Shown in pieces: positions 24,097 through 32,868 of a DNA stretch of 56,416 bases (position 1 is its first letter; each line of letters starts with the position of its first letter). The notes under the pieces are model-generated. The model searched no databases and was not told the DNA's origin. It worked only from the letters and a program-made list of their open reading frames with translations. Made by a program: the position numbers and the translations under genes. The stretch is from an uncultured Oscillospiraceae bacterium (GTDB taxonomy: Bacteria > Bacillota > Clostridia > Oscillospirales > Oscillospiraceae), in contig CAKTPV010000015.1 of the NCBI GenBank assembly GCA_934591815.1, positions 1 through 56,416 on the forward strand. Reading direction: 5' to 3'.

Positions 24097-24665
24097 TGGC
24101 GGAGGAGAAAAAGCGGCGGGGACGCCGCGCGCATCTCGATGACTTCTACCGCGATGTATCCGGCAACTATATTTACACCGGCACCTGCTATGTCTGCACC
24201 GCCACCCCGCAGGAGCGTACCGCGCTCCTGCGGCGGCTGTGGCTGCTGGCGGCGGTGATGGCGGTGTCGGTGGTGGCCGGCGGATGCATCCCCGCACCGG
24301 GCATGGGCGGGAGCTTCTACCTGCTGCTGCCCTACATGGCGGAGGTGGGACTGACCGGCAGCGTCGTGTGGGCCATGACCCGGTGGCAGGCGAGAGAGTA
24401 CCCCATGCGGGCGTATGTCTACAAGGCCACGGTCAAGGCATTGCCGGGCCGGTGTATGGCGGAGGCCATTCTGGCGGGCGTGGGTGCGGCTGCGGAGGTC
24501 GTATACCTGCTGTTGTCCGGCACAGACGGACACGGCCTCATGGCGGTGCTGTACCTGCTGCTGAAGGCCATATCTGTTGCGGCAGCACTGTTTGCGCGCC
24601 GTCTGGTGCTGCAAAGCCGGTGGGAACCGGCAGAGGGAAATAGCGAAATAACGACAGAATCGTAA
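24096..24665 (+). CDS. Four-span membrane protein of unknown function
   Basis: A 189-residue protein. A basic N-terminus (residues 1-20) with a GNYIYTGTCYVC segment precedes four predicted membrane helices at about 46-66, 71-92, 120-141 and 148-166. The ATG shares one base with the M3 peptidase stop (TAATG), so the two are translationally coupled. The family is not recognised. It could be a membrane partner of the peptidase, or only operon company. Confidence 0.7.
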   Translation: MAEEKKRRGRRAHLDDFYRDVSGNYIYTGTCYVCTATPQERTALLRRLWLLAAVMAVSVVAGGCIPAPGMGGSFYLLLPYMAEVGLTGSVVWAMTRWQAREYPMRAYVYKATVKALPGRCMAEAILAGVGAAAEVVYLLLSGTDGHGLMAVLYLLLKAISVAAALFARRLVLQSRWEPAEGNSEITTES

Positions 24666-24672
24666 AAAAGAC

Positions 24673-24702
24673 TGTACAAGCACCATGGGATTATGGTATA
24701 AT
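24673..24702 (+). promoter_or_regulatory. SigA promoter of the oligopeptide ABC operon
   Basis: TGTACA (24673-24678), an 18-bp spacer and consensus TATAAT (24697-24702) with an extended TGG. A leader of about 145 nt follows, with stem-loops such as CTGGCG...CGCCAG near 24715-24736 and GGGT-AAAC-ACCC near 24810. Confidence 0.7.
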
Positions 24703-24856
24703 GGCCAAAATAGCTGGCGTCTTTGGGATGGCGCCAGTCAAATGAAAAAGAAAGCATTCCCCATTTTTTCCTGCGCACAGTCTGCGCGGAAACCCCAATT
24801 GTGCATCATGGGTAAACACCCGTTGAAGCAAAAATATTGAAAAGGAGCTAGATTCA

Positions 24857-27172
24857 ATGAAAAGAGCACTTGCATTGATCCTTTCTCTCGTCATGTGCGT
24901 GGGCCTGTTCACCGCTTGCGGCGAGCAGAAGAATCCCGATGGCAACGGCGATGAGAACAAGGATACCCCGCTGGTTGTCGGTTATTCCGCGTTCAACCAG
25001 AAGTTCTCCCCCTTCTTCTCCGAAACGGAGTATGACCAGGATGTCTGGGTCATGACCTCTCTCAGTATGCTGAACAGCGACCGTCAGGGCCAGGTCATCA
25101 TGAACGGCATCGAGGGCGAGACCCACAACTACAACGGCACCGACTATACTTACTACGGTCCCGCCGACTGCGAGATCGTCCAGAAGGACGACGGCACTGT
25201 CGACTACAACTTCAAGATGCGCGAGGATCTGGTGTTCTCCGACGGTGAGAAGGTCACCATCGACGACGTCATTTTCTCCATGTACGTCCTGTGCGACCCC
25301 ACCTATGACGGCAACTCCACGCTGTATGCCGCTCCCATCCAGGGCATGGCTGCTTACCGCGCCGGCATGACCACTCTGGCGAAGGCTCTGGCCGCCGCCG
25401 GCCGTGACAACGCCGACTTCACCTACTGGACCGAGGAGCAGCAGACCAAGTTCTGGGACAACTTCGACAAGGGTCTGGTTCCCTTCGCTGAGGGCATCGT
25501 GGCCTACTGCGTCCAGGCTGGTGCGAACACCGAGGGCGATATCGCCGGCGCTGCTGCCAACTGGGGCTTTGAGGGTTTGGCTGCGGATGCCACCATTCAG
25601 GACTTCGCCATGGCGATCGGCAACCAGTACGGCTGGGTCTTCTCCGCTATGGAGAAGGAGGTCGGTAACTCCGACGCTCTGTCCGCGATGATGGACGCTG
25701 ACGTCTACAACGACTATCCCACCACCGGCGTCAAGACCGGCGAGTCCGCTGACAGCATCACCGGTATCAAGAAGACCGGCGATTACAGCATGACCGTTAC
25801 GCTGGACAAGGTCGACGCTACCGCTATCTATCAGCTGGGCGTGACCATTGCTCCTCTGCACTACTACGGCGATCCCGCTCAGTTCGACGCTGCGAACAAC
25901 AAGTTCGGCTTCCCCAAGGGCGATCTGAGCAGCGTCCGCGCTAAGACCACCGAGCCCATGGGCGCTGGCCCCTACAAGTTCCTGAAGTACGAGGACGGCG
26001 TTGTCTACTTCGAGGCCAATGAGAACTACTTCATGGGCGCTCCCAAGACCAAGTACCTGAACTTCCAGCAGTGCATGAGCGATGATGATAAGCTGAACGG
26101 CGTCATCACCGGCACCATCGACATCACCGATCCCACCTTCTCCAACGACACTGTTGACGCCATCACCAAGGCCAACAACGGTTCCGGCGTGGATGGCGAC
26201 AAGATCACCACCGACACCGTGGATAACCTGGGTTACGGCTATCTGGGCATGGCCGCCGCCTGCGTCAACGTCGGCGGTGAGCCCGGCAGCGATGCTTCCA
26301 AGAACCTGCGTAAGGCTTTCGCCACCGTCTTCTCCGTCTATCGTGACGTGGCGATCGAGTCCTACTACGGCGAGCGCGCCAGCGTTATCAACTACCCCAT
26401 CTCCAACACCTCCTGGGCCGCTCCTCAGCCCACGGACGACGGCTACAAGGTCGCCTTCTCCGTTGACGTGAACGGCAACGACATCTACACCTCCGGTATG
26501 TCCGCTGACGAGCGTTACGCCGCTGCCCTGCAGGCTGCTCTGGGTTACTTTGAGGCTGCCGGCTACACCGTGACCGATGGCAAGCTGACTGCTGCTCCCG
26601 CCGGCGCTAAGCTGGAGTACGAGCTGCAGATCCCCGCTGACGGTTCCGGCGATCACCCCTCCTTCATGATGGTGTCTGAGGCCAAGAAGGCTCTGGAGAC
26701 CATCGGCATGAACCTGATCATCACCGACCTGAGCGACTCCTCCGGTCTGTGGACTGGCATCGATGCCCACCAGGTCGATATGTGGTGCGCCGCTTGGGGT
26801 GCTACCGTTGACCCGGATATGTATCAGATCTACTACTCCGACGTCGCTAACTGCAAGGGCGACCTGAGCACGGGCAAGAACCCCTATGGTGGTCCTGCCC
26901 AGGGCGGCTCCAACAAGATGTACTGCATCGCGGATCCCGAGCTGGATAACCTGATCATGACCGCTCGCGAGTCTCTGGATCAGAGCTATCGTAAGACCAT
27001 GTACAAGGCTTGCCTTGACATCGTTGTCGACTGGGCCGTTGAGGTTCCCGTGTATCAGCGCCAGAACGCGATCATCTTCTCCACCGAGCGCGTGAACATG
27101 AGCACTGTTACCCCCGACATCACCACCTTCTACAAGTGGTACAGCGAGATCGAGAATATCGAGCTCAACTAA
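24857..27172 (+). CDS. Peptide ABC transporter substrate-binding lipoprotein (SBP family 5)
   Basis: A 771-residue OppA-like lipoprotein that captures peptides outside the membrane. The signal peptide ends in lipobox FTAC near residue 21. DLVFSDGEKVTIDDVIFS and PMGAGPYKFLKYEDG are SBP_bac_5 landmarks. It is much longer than typical OppA (about 540-600); residues about 165-285 (Asp/Ala-rich, with WTEEQQTKFWDNFDKG) look like an insertion. Codons ending in T (GCT, GGT, GTT) are far more common than in neighbours, consistent with very high expression. AAAGGAGC precedes ATG 24857. Confidence 0.94.
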   Translation: MKRALALILSLVMCVGLFTACGEQKNPDGNGDENKDTPLVVGYSAFNQKFSPFFSETEYDQDVWVMTSLSMLNSDRQGQVIMNGIEGETHNYNGTDYTYYGPADCEIVQKDDGTVDYNFKMREDLVFSDGEKVTIDDVIFSMYVLCDPTYDGNSTLYAAPIQGMAAYRAGMTTLAKALAAAGRDNADFTYWTEEQQTKFWDNFDKGLVPFAEGIVAYCVQAGANTEGDIAGAAANWGFEGLAADATIQDFAMAIGNQYGWVFSAMEKEVGNSDALSAMMDADVYNDYPTTGVKTGESADSITGIKKTGDYSMTVTLDKVDATAIYQLGVTIAPLHYYGDPAQFDAANNKFGFPKGDLSSVRAKTTEPMGAGPYKFLKYEDGVVYFEANENYFMGAPKTKYLNFQQCMSDDDKLNGVITGTIDITDPTFSNDTVDAITKANNGSGVDGDKITTDTVDNLGYGYLGMAAACVNVGGEPGSDASKNLRKAFATVFSVYRDVAIESYYGERASVINYPISNTSWAAPQPTDDGYKVAFSVDVNGNDIYTSGMSADERYAAALQAALGYFEAAGYTVTDGKLTAAPAGAKLEYELQIPADGSGDHPSFMMVSEAKKALETIGMNLIITDLSDSSGLWTGIDAHQVDMWCAAWGATVDPDMYQIYYSDVANCKGDLSTGKNPYGGPAQGGSNKMYCIADPELDNLIMTARESLDQSYRKTMYKACLDIVVDWAVEVPVYQRQNAIIFSTERVNMSTVTPDITTFYKWYSEIENIELN

Positions 27173-27218
27173 CGATCAAACCGTTGGAAATTCCGACAAT
27201 TTGATTTGAACCAAGCGA

Positions 27219-27294
27219 GCAGCCCGGCGGTCTTTACCGGCCGTCGGGCTGCCCCAACTGCGCGGCAAGGAGCGCTTCTCCTGTGAGGAGCGCT
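27219..27294 (+). other. Two stem-loops in the oppA-oppB gap
   Basis: Hairpin 1 has a 12-bp stem (27219-27230 with 27241-27252). Hairpin 2 has a 10-bp stem (27271-27280 with 27285-27294, CTGT loop). Neither has a U-tract, so partial termination or 3'-end protection of the oppA message is likely. This would allow more binding protein than permease from one operon. Confidence 0.65.
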
Positions 27295-27360
27295 GCTTGG
27301 TGTGCAGCGGGATTTGAGAGAGAGCAACTGAAAGCGCACATCAGAACGGAGGTAATTTGC

Positions 27361-28347
27361 TTGCGAAAGTACATAGTAAAACGAATTTTGATTTCCATTG
27401 TGATCCTATTCTTTGTGGGATTCATTATCTACGCACTGATGCGTTGCCTGCCTACTTCTTACATCGAGAATATGGCACGTCAGAAGTCTCAGAATCCCGG
27501 TTCCCAGAGCTTTGAGGACTGGATGGCCCAGCTCGAAGCCATGTACAACATGGATAAGCACATCGTTCCCGGCTATTTCTCCTGGCTGGGCACGGCCATC
27601 CGCGGTGAGTTCGGCGAAAGCTGGTTCTACACCGTTCCCGTGCTTGAGAAGTTCAACGACTGCATTTGGCTGTCCTTCGTGATGGGCGCCATTGCCTTCT
27701 TCTTTGAGATCATCATTGCGGTGCCTCTGGGCGTCATCGCCGCTACGAAGCAGTACAGCCGCACCGACTATACCATTTCGGTCATTGCGTTGGCAGGTAT
27801 CTCGCTGCCTACGTTCTTCTTCGCCTCACTGCTGAAGCTGGTCTTCTCCGTCAAGCTCGGCTGGTTCGACCTGTTCGGATTGGTGAGCCGTAACTACAAC
27901 CAGCTCAGCGCGTGGGGACAGTTTATGGATAAGGCGCACCATCTGGTGCTGCCCATCGTCACGCTGGTGGTCATCAGCGTCGGTTCCCTGATGCGTTATA
28001 CCCGTACCAATATGCTGGAGGTGCTGAACGCGGATTACATCCGTACCGCGCGCGCCAAGGGCCTTTCTGAGAAGAAGGTCGTCTATCACCATGCCTTCCG
28101 CAACACCCTGATCCCGCTGGTCACCATCATCGGCGGCAGCCTGCCCGGACTGTTCTCCGGCGCGCTGATCACGGAGACGCTGTTTGCCATCCCCGGCATC
28201 GGCTACATCTCTTATCAGGCCATGGTGAACGGCGACATCCCGTTCTCCATGTTCTACCTCGTGTTCCTGTCGGTGCTGACCCTGCTGGGCAACCTGATCG
28301 CCGACGTCCTGTACGCCGTGGTTGACCCGCGCGTGCGCATCGCTTAA
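27361..28347 (+). CDS. oppB: Oligopeptide ABC transporter permease, OppB type
   Basis: A 328-residue permease with six membrane helices. The cytoplasmic EAA motif is visible as YIRTARAKGLSEKKVVYHHA, where the ATPase docks, and the N-terminal LRKYIVKRILISIVILFF is typical of OppB/DppB. The start is TTG 27361, 7 nt after GGAGGT (27348-27353); longer frames upstream run through the stem-loop region and lack a ribosome binding site. It is the second gene of the operon. Confidence 0.94.
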   Translation: MRKYIVKRILISIVILFFVGFIIYALMRCLPTSYIENMARQKSQNPGSQSFEDWMAQLEAMYNMDKHIVPGYFSWLGTAIRGEFGESWFYTVPVLEKFNDCIWLSFVMGAIAFFFEIIIAVPLGVIAATKQYSRTDYTISVIALAGISLPTFFFASLLKLVFSVKLGWFDLFGLVSRNYNQLSAWGQFMDKAHHLVLPIVTLVVISVGSLMRYTRTNMLEVLNADYIRTARAKGLSEKKVVYHHAFRNTLIPLVTIIGGSLPGLFSGALITETLFAIPGIGYISYQAMVNGDIPFSMFYLVFLSVLTLLGNLIADVLYAVVDPRVRIA

Positions 28348-28362
28348 GAAGGGGGGAAGATC

Positions 28363-30201
28363 ATGAGCGTTTTTGATTACGATAAAAACCAGAATAACCA
28401 GAAGCCGTTCCACGCTTCCGGTATGGCGGAGAACGCCGCCAAGCGCGCGACAGAAGACAATCAGGACAAGTACGCCAAGCAGGACAACACCCCTTCCGGC
28501 GGCAATGAGGAACATTATTCCCTCAACGACGATCGCCGCGTGAAGGTACTGTCCCCCGGCGCACTGGTCGCCAAGCGTTTCTTCCGCAACCGCCTGGCGG
28601 TGGTGGGCATGAGCATTCTCATCTTCATGTTCGTCTTCTCCTTCATCGGCGGCCTCATCTCCCCCTACGGCGAGGATGAGTTCTTCTACCGCGATGATCA
28701 GATCAATAAGGAATTTGCCGTGGTGACGGAGAACACCGATTTCCGTTACAAGGCAAAGGACACCGATAAGTTTACCGGCCCTGTACAGGCGCAGACTATG
28801 CTGGCGATTCAGAAGAGCAGCGAGACGTTCTCCTACAGCGGCACGGACTATACCCTGACCCCGGAGGGCAAGGATTTCTATTCCATCGCCACCGGCGGCG
28901 CGATGATCGGTATCGCCTACAAGGACGTGGTCAGCCCCTCCAACGAGGGCGATGCACTGAGCTTCGAGTTCATCTATGCCGCGCTGAAGTCCTACGCCGC
29001 TCTTGAGCAGGAGACCGAGGGCGAGACCCCGGACGCACCCGCTGCACCTGTGGAGCCCACCGAGCCTGCTGCGCCTGCCGAGCCCGCTGTCAAGACCTTC
29101 ACCGTGGACGGCGTGGACTACGTCATCGACGAGGACGGCAGTGTGCTGCAGGGCGGCACCGAGGTGGCGTATGTCAGCCGCTACATCGTGCAGGCCATCC
29201 TGCCGGATGTGTTCCTGTCCCGTGACTTTAAGGAAAAGCTCATCGACACCATCGCAGCCGGCGAGACGAAGTTCGTCTACACCGACGAGTCTCTGGTGGT
29301 GGACGCCGCCGTTGAGCCGGTGGTCGACGGGGAAGAGGGCGGCATCGGCACAACGGACGATGTGCTGCCCGACGACGGTACGGCCGTGGAGTCCTCCGCT
29401 ACGATGGAGTACACCATCGAGCGCAGCCAGAACCACGCCAACTGGGTCATCCGCCAGCAGCAGGCCTCCCGTCAGTACGACTCCTATCAGTTCCCCAGCT
29501 CCACGCATTGGCTGGGTACGGACCGCTACGGCATGGATATGCTGACCCGTCTGATGTACGGTGGCCGCGTGTCCCTGATGATCGGCTTCATCGTCATCAT
29601 CATTGAGACCGTTCTGGGCGTTATCCTCGGCGGTATCGCCGGTTACTTCGGCGGCTGGGTGGATAACCTCATCATGCGACTGGTGGATATCTTCTACTGC
29701 ATCCCCTCCATGCCCATTATCCTGATTCTCGGCGCCGCCATGGACAATATGCGCGTGGAGCCCGGCAGACGACTGATCTACCTGATGCTCATCCTCGGTA
29801 TCCTCGGCTGGGCGGGTATCGCCCGTCTCGTCCGCGGCCAGATCCTGTCCCTGCGTGAGCAGGAGTTCATGACCGCCACCGAGGCTTGCGGCATCAGCGT
29901 CAAGAGCCGCATCTTCAAGCATCTGATCCCCAACGTTATCCCCCAGCTGATCGTGAACTGCACCATGGGTCTGGGCTCCGTCATCATCATGGAGGCTACC
30001 CTGAGCTTCCTGGGTCTGGGCGTTAAGTTCCCCTTCGCTTCTTGGGGCAACATCATCAACGACGTTAATAATACCCATACGCTGACGACCTACTGGTTCA
30101 TCTGGATCCCCGCGGGCATACTGCTGCTGCTCACCGTCCTCGCCTTCAACCTGGTCGGCGACGGTCTGCGCGACGCGTTCGACCCGAAGATGAAGCGCTA
30201 A
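28363..30201 (+). CDS. oppC: Oligopeptide ABC permease, OppC type, with large extracytoplasmic insertion
   Basis: A 612-residue protein, about twice the normal OppC length. Residues 1-70 are a polar cytoplasmic tail and one membrane helix follows at about 82-102. About 275 extracytoplasmic residues come before the usual permease core, which begins near SSTHWLGTDRYGMDML; the EAA loop TATEACGISVKSRIFKH follows. The insertion contains two similar beta units (SGTDYTLTPEGKDFYSI and VDGVDYVIDEDGSVLQGG) joined by a Pro/Ala/Glu linker. AAGGGGGGAAG precedes ATG 28363. The core is intact, so it should function as a permease. Confidence 0.92.
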   Translation: MSVFDYDKNQNNQKPFHASGMAENAAKRATEDNQDKYAKQDNTPSGGNEEHYSLNDDRRVKVLSPGALVAKRFFRNRLAVVGMSILIFMFVFSFIGGLISPYGEDEFFYRDDQINKEFAVVTENTDFRYKAKDTDKFTGPVQAQTMLAIQKSSETFSYSGTDYTLTPEGKDFYSIATGGAMIGIAYKDVVSPSNEGDALSFEFIYAALKSYAALEQETEGETPDAPAAPVEPTEPAAPAEPAVKTFTVDGVDYVIDEDGSVLQGGTEVAYVSRYIVQAILPDVFLSRDFKEKLIDTIAAGETKFVYTDESLVVDAAVEPVVDGEEGGIGTTDDVLPDDGTAVESSATMEYTIERSQNHANWVIRQQQASRQYDSYQFPSSTHWLGTDRYGMDMLTRLMYGGRVSLMIGFIVIIIETVLGVILGGIAGYFGGWVDNLIMRLVDIFYCIPSMPIILILGAAMDNMRVEPGRRLIYLMLILGILGWAGIARLVRGQILSLREQEFMTATEACGISVKSRIFKHLIPNVIPQLIVNCTMGLGSVIIMEATLSFLGLGVKFPFASWGNIINDVNNTHTLTTYWFIWIPAGILLLLTVLAFNLVGDGLRDAFDPKMKR

Positions 30202-30219
30202 GGAAGGAGGGCATCAGAA

Positions 30220-31425
30220 ATGGCTAAAAAGCAGAATGACGGCTATCTTTCCGCAAAGGAATCCCGCCGCATCTCCAAAGAAAACCGCAAGATCACCAAT
30301 CAGCTGGAAAAGCAGCACAAGCGTAAAAACGTACCCGAGAGTGAGTATCTGACCCAGATGAAGGACGAGGCCAACGTTCTGGAGATCGATAACCTGCACA
30401 CCTACTTCTTTACCGACGTGGGCGCGGTACACTCCGTGGACGGCATTTCCTTCAATATCCCCGTTGGCAAGACCGTGGGCGTCGTGGGCGAGTCCGGCTG
30501 CGGCAAGTCCGTGACCAGCCTGTCCATCATGCAGCTTCTGCAGCGTCCGCAGGGTCAGGTCGTGGAGGGTGAGATCCGCCTGAATCTGGGCGACAAGGCC
30601 TATGACGTCACGAAGGCACCGGACAATGTGATGCAGCATCTGCGCGGCAACTTCGTTTCCATGATTTTCCAGGAGCCCATGACGGCGCTGAACCCGGTGT
30701 TCCGCATCGGCGACCAGCTCAATGAGGTGCTGACCCTCCACAACGAGGAGGGGCTCAACAAGGAGCAGATCAAGGAGCGTACCATCCAGCTGCTGGAGAT
30801 GGTGGGCATCGCCAACAGCGAGGGTGTGTACAAGAACTACCCCCACGAGTTGTCCGGCGGTATGCGCCAGCGCGTCATGATCGCCATGGCACTGGCGTGC
30901 AATCCCCGCCTGATCATCGCCGACGAGCCTACCACGGCGCTGGATGTGACCATTCAGGCACAGATCCTCGATCTGCTGCGCAACCTGAAGGATAAGATCA
31001 ATTCCTCCATCATGTTCATCACCCACGATCTGGGCGTCATCGCCGAGATGGCGGACTATGTGGTGGTCATGTATGCGGGACGTATCGTGGAGCAGGGCAC
31101 GGCGGAGGAGATCTTCGCGCATCCCGCCCATCCCTACACCATCGGTCTGATGGCTTCCAAGCCGGTGGTCGGCAAGCAGGTCGACAAGCTCTATTCCATC
31201 CCCGGCAAGGTTCCCAACCCCATCAATATGCCGAACTACTGCTACTTCAAGGATCGCTGCGAGATGTGCCTGGAGCGCTGCAACGGCGAATATCCCTGCG
31301 AGATCAGCATTTCTCCCACCCACCGGGTGTCCTGCTACCGCTACTATGACGGCAAGCGCCCCGATCTGGAGGATCAGGTAGAGAGAGTGCTGAACGGCAC
31401 AGAGAATAAAAAGGAGGGTGAATAA
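30220..31425 (+). CDS. oppD: Oligopeptide ABC transporter ATP-binding protein, OppD type
   Basis: A 401-residue ATPase. A 50-residue highly charged N-terminal extension precedes the ABC domain. Walker A is GESGCGKS, the signature is LSGGMRQR and Walker B is [12 protein letters not shown], with the H-loop in FITHDLGV. The C-terminal oligopeptide-transporter domain has a cysteine set ([14 protein letters not shown], then SCYRYY) as in OppD/DppD proteins, which can bind an Fe-S cluster. GGAAGGAGGG precedes ATG 30220. It pairs with OppF. Confidence 0.96.
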   Translation: MAKKQNDGYLSAKESRRISKENRKITNQLEKQHKRKNVPESEYLTQMKDEANVLEIDNLHTYFFTDVGAVHSVDGISFNIPVGKTVGVVGESGCGKSVTSLSIMQLLQRPQGQVVEGEIRLNLGDKAYDVTKAPDNVMQHLRGNFVSMIFQEPMTALNPVFRIGDQLNEVLTLHNEEGLNKEQIKERTIQLLEMVGIANSEGVYKNYPHELSGGMRQRVMIAMALACNPRLIIADEPTTALDVTIQAQILDLLRNLKDKINSSIMFITHDLGVIAEMADYVVVMYAGRIVEQGTAEEIFAHPAHPYTIGLMASKPVVGKQVDKLYSIPGKVPNPINMPNYCYFKDRCEMCLERCNGEYPCEISISPTHRVSCYRYYDGKRPDLEDQVERVLNGTENKKEGE

Positions 31426-31426
31426 G

Positions 31427-32458
31427 ATGGCTGCGCATAAGGACAATCCGTTTCAGGATCCCAATTTCACCCCCGTGGAGTATGATCCCCAGTACATCCT
31501 GCAGGTCAACCACCTGAAGAAGTATTTCCCCATCAAGAGCGGCATGATCTCCCACACCGTCGGCCACGTTAAGGCGGTGGACGGCGTAACCTTCAACCTC
31601 AAGCGCGGCACCACCATGGGCCTCGTGGGTGAGTCCGGCTGCGGCAAGACCACCACCGGCCGCACTATCCTCCGGCTGTACGACGATAAAACCGCCGGTC
31701 AGGTGCTGTTCAACGGGCAGGAGGTCTACGACCTGTCCCCCAAGGAGATGCGTGCCCTGCGTACCAAGATGCAGATCATCTTCCAGGATCCGTTCTCCTC
31801 TCTGTCCCCCCGTATGCCGGTGGGCGAGATCATTGGCGAGGCGGTGCGTGAGCACAATCTGGTGCCGAAGGCAGAGTTTGACGACTACATCGATCAGGTC
31901 ATGGACAACTGCGGTTTGCAGCCCTTCCACAAGGACCGCTATCCCCACGAGTTCTCCGGCGGCCAGCGGCAGCGTATCTGCATCGCCCGTGCGCTGGCAC
32001 TGAACCCCGAGTTCATCGTCTGCGATGAGCCGGTGTCCGCGTTGGACGTGTCCATTCAGGCGCAGATCATCAACCTGCTGAAGGACATTCAGGAGAAGTA
32101 CAAACTGACGTACCTGTTTATCAGCCACGACCTGTCCGTGGTGGAGCATATCTCCGACACGGTGGGCGTCATGTATCTGGGCAATCTGGTGGAATACGGC
32201 GCAACGGAGGATATCTTCCGCAACCCGCTGCATCCCTACACCAAGGCGCTGTTCTCCGCCATCCCCATCCCCGATCCCACGGTGAAGATGAACCGTATCG
32301 TGCTGGAGGGCAGCATCCCGTCTCCCGCCAACCCGCCCAAGGGCTGCAAGTTCCACACCCGCTGCGCCAACTGTATGGAATGCTGCAAGGAGGAGGTTCC
32401 CGTCCAGCGTGAGCTGGAGCCGGGTCACTTTGTGGCGTGCCATCTGTATGATAAGTGA
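31427..32458 (+). CDS. oppF: Oligopeptide ABC transporter ATP-binding protein, OppF type
   Basis: A 343-residue ATPase. Walker A is GESGCGKT, the signature FSGGQRQR and Walker [13 protein letters not shown], with FISHDLSV as H-loop. The C-terminal Cys-rich segment ([14 protein letters not shown]) is typical of OppF. AAAGGAGGGTG precedes ATG 31427, which is two bases after the oppD stop. The last base of the stop overlaps the ATG of the following small gene. Confidence 0.96.
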   Translation: MAAHKDNPFQDPNFTPVEYDPQYILQVNHLKKYFPIKSGMISHTVGHVKAVDGVTFNLKRGTTMGLVGESGCGKTTTGRTILRLYDDKTAGQVLFNGQEVYDLSPKEMRALRTKMQIIFQDPFSSLSPRMPVGEIIGEAVREHNLVPKAEFDDYIDQVMDNCGLQPFHKDRYPHEFSGGQRQRICIARALALNPEFIVCDEPVSALDVSIQAQIINLLKDIQEKYKLTYLFISHDLSVVEHISDTVGVMYLGNLVEYGATEDIFRNPLHPYTKALFSAIPIPDPTVKMNRIVLEGSIPSPANPPKGCKFHTRCANCMECCKEEVPVQRELEPGHFVACHLYDK

Positions 32459-32745
32459 TGGCCAAAAAGCGGACATATGAGGACGACGACGGTCGTACCA
32501 TCGCGGATATGAGCGGCCTTGAGCCGATGCCCATGCTGTTTCCCCGCATCCCCAAGGCAAAGAAGGAATCCGAGGAGCCGGAGGGCAACGATGACCGCCC
32601 GTGGGAAAACGGAGAGGCGTTCACCGATGACCAGCGCCGGGCTGCCGTGGGCGGCGCTCTGAAAGCGGCATTGCTCATCGCAGGCGCGTTCCTCGTCGCA
32701 GGAGCCATCGCCATCCTTTTGATGCAGGCTGCATGGAACCATTAA
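32458..32745 (+). CDS. Small single-span membrane protein at end of opp operon
   Basis: A 95-residue protein with a charged cytoplasmic N-terminus (DDDGRT, then EESEEPEGNDDRPWENGE-type acidic stretch) and one C-terminal membrane helix at about 67-90. ATG 32458 overlaps the oppF stop by one base and a terminator follows, so it belongs to the opp transcript. Its family is unknown. It may help assemble or anchor the transporter (inference from position only). Confidence 0.7.
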   Translation: MAKKRTYEDDDGRTIADMSGLEPMPMLFPRIPKAKKESEEPEGNDDRPWENGEAFTDDQRRAAVGGALKAALLIAGAFLVAGAIAILLMQAAWNH

Positions 32746-32750
32746 ATGTA

Positions 32751-32789
32751 AAAAGAACACAGCGGTTATTGCCGCTGTGTTCTTTTTTT
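32751..32789 (+). terminator. Rho-independent terminator of the opp operon
   Basis: An 11-bp stem GAACACAGCGG (32755-32765) with its complement at 32772-32782, followed by TTTTTTT. Confidence 0.92.
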
Positions 32790-32808
32790 GTGCCCAAGGG
32801 CGCTGTGC

Positions 32809-32839
32809 GGCATATTCGGGGACGAGCCGTCATACAAGT
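32809..32839 (+). promoter_or_regulatory. SigE-type promoter of spoIIIA operon
   Basis: GGCATATT (32809-32816), a 14-bp spacer and CATACAAGT (32831-32839) match the SigE consensus (ATATT -35, CATACA-T -10, 14-bp spacing). spoIIIA is a known SigE mother-cell operon in Bacillus subtilis. The sigE gene itself is at 44455 in this window. Confidence 0.8.
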
Positions 32840-32868
32840 AAATAACACACAGGAGGGGAGCGGAGAGC

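Noticed and set aside
22366..24297. 643-codon minus-strand frame opposite the M3 peptidase
   Set aside because: It has no start signal and no domain; the HEAGH metallopeptidase on the plus strand explains the region.
24703..24856. T-box or other known riboswitch in the opp leader
   Set aside because: Stem-loops exist, but no T-box sequence or recognisable aptamer is seen.
27826..30078. 750-codon minus-strand frame opposite oppB/oppC
   Set aside because: The plus-strand permeases are unambiguous, and the antisense protein is His/Asp/Gly-rich without domains.
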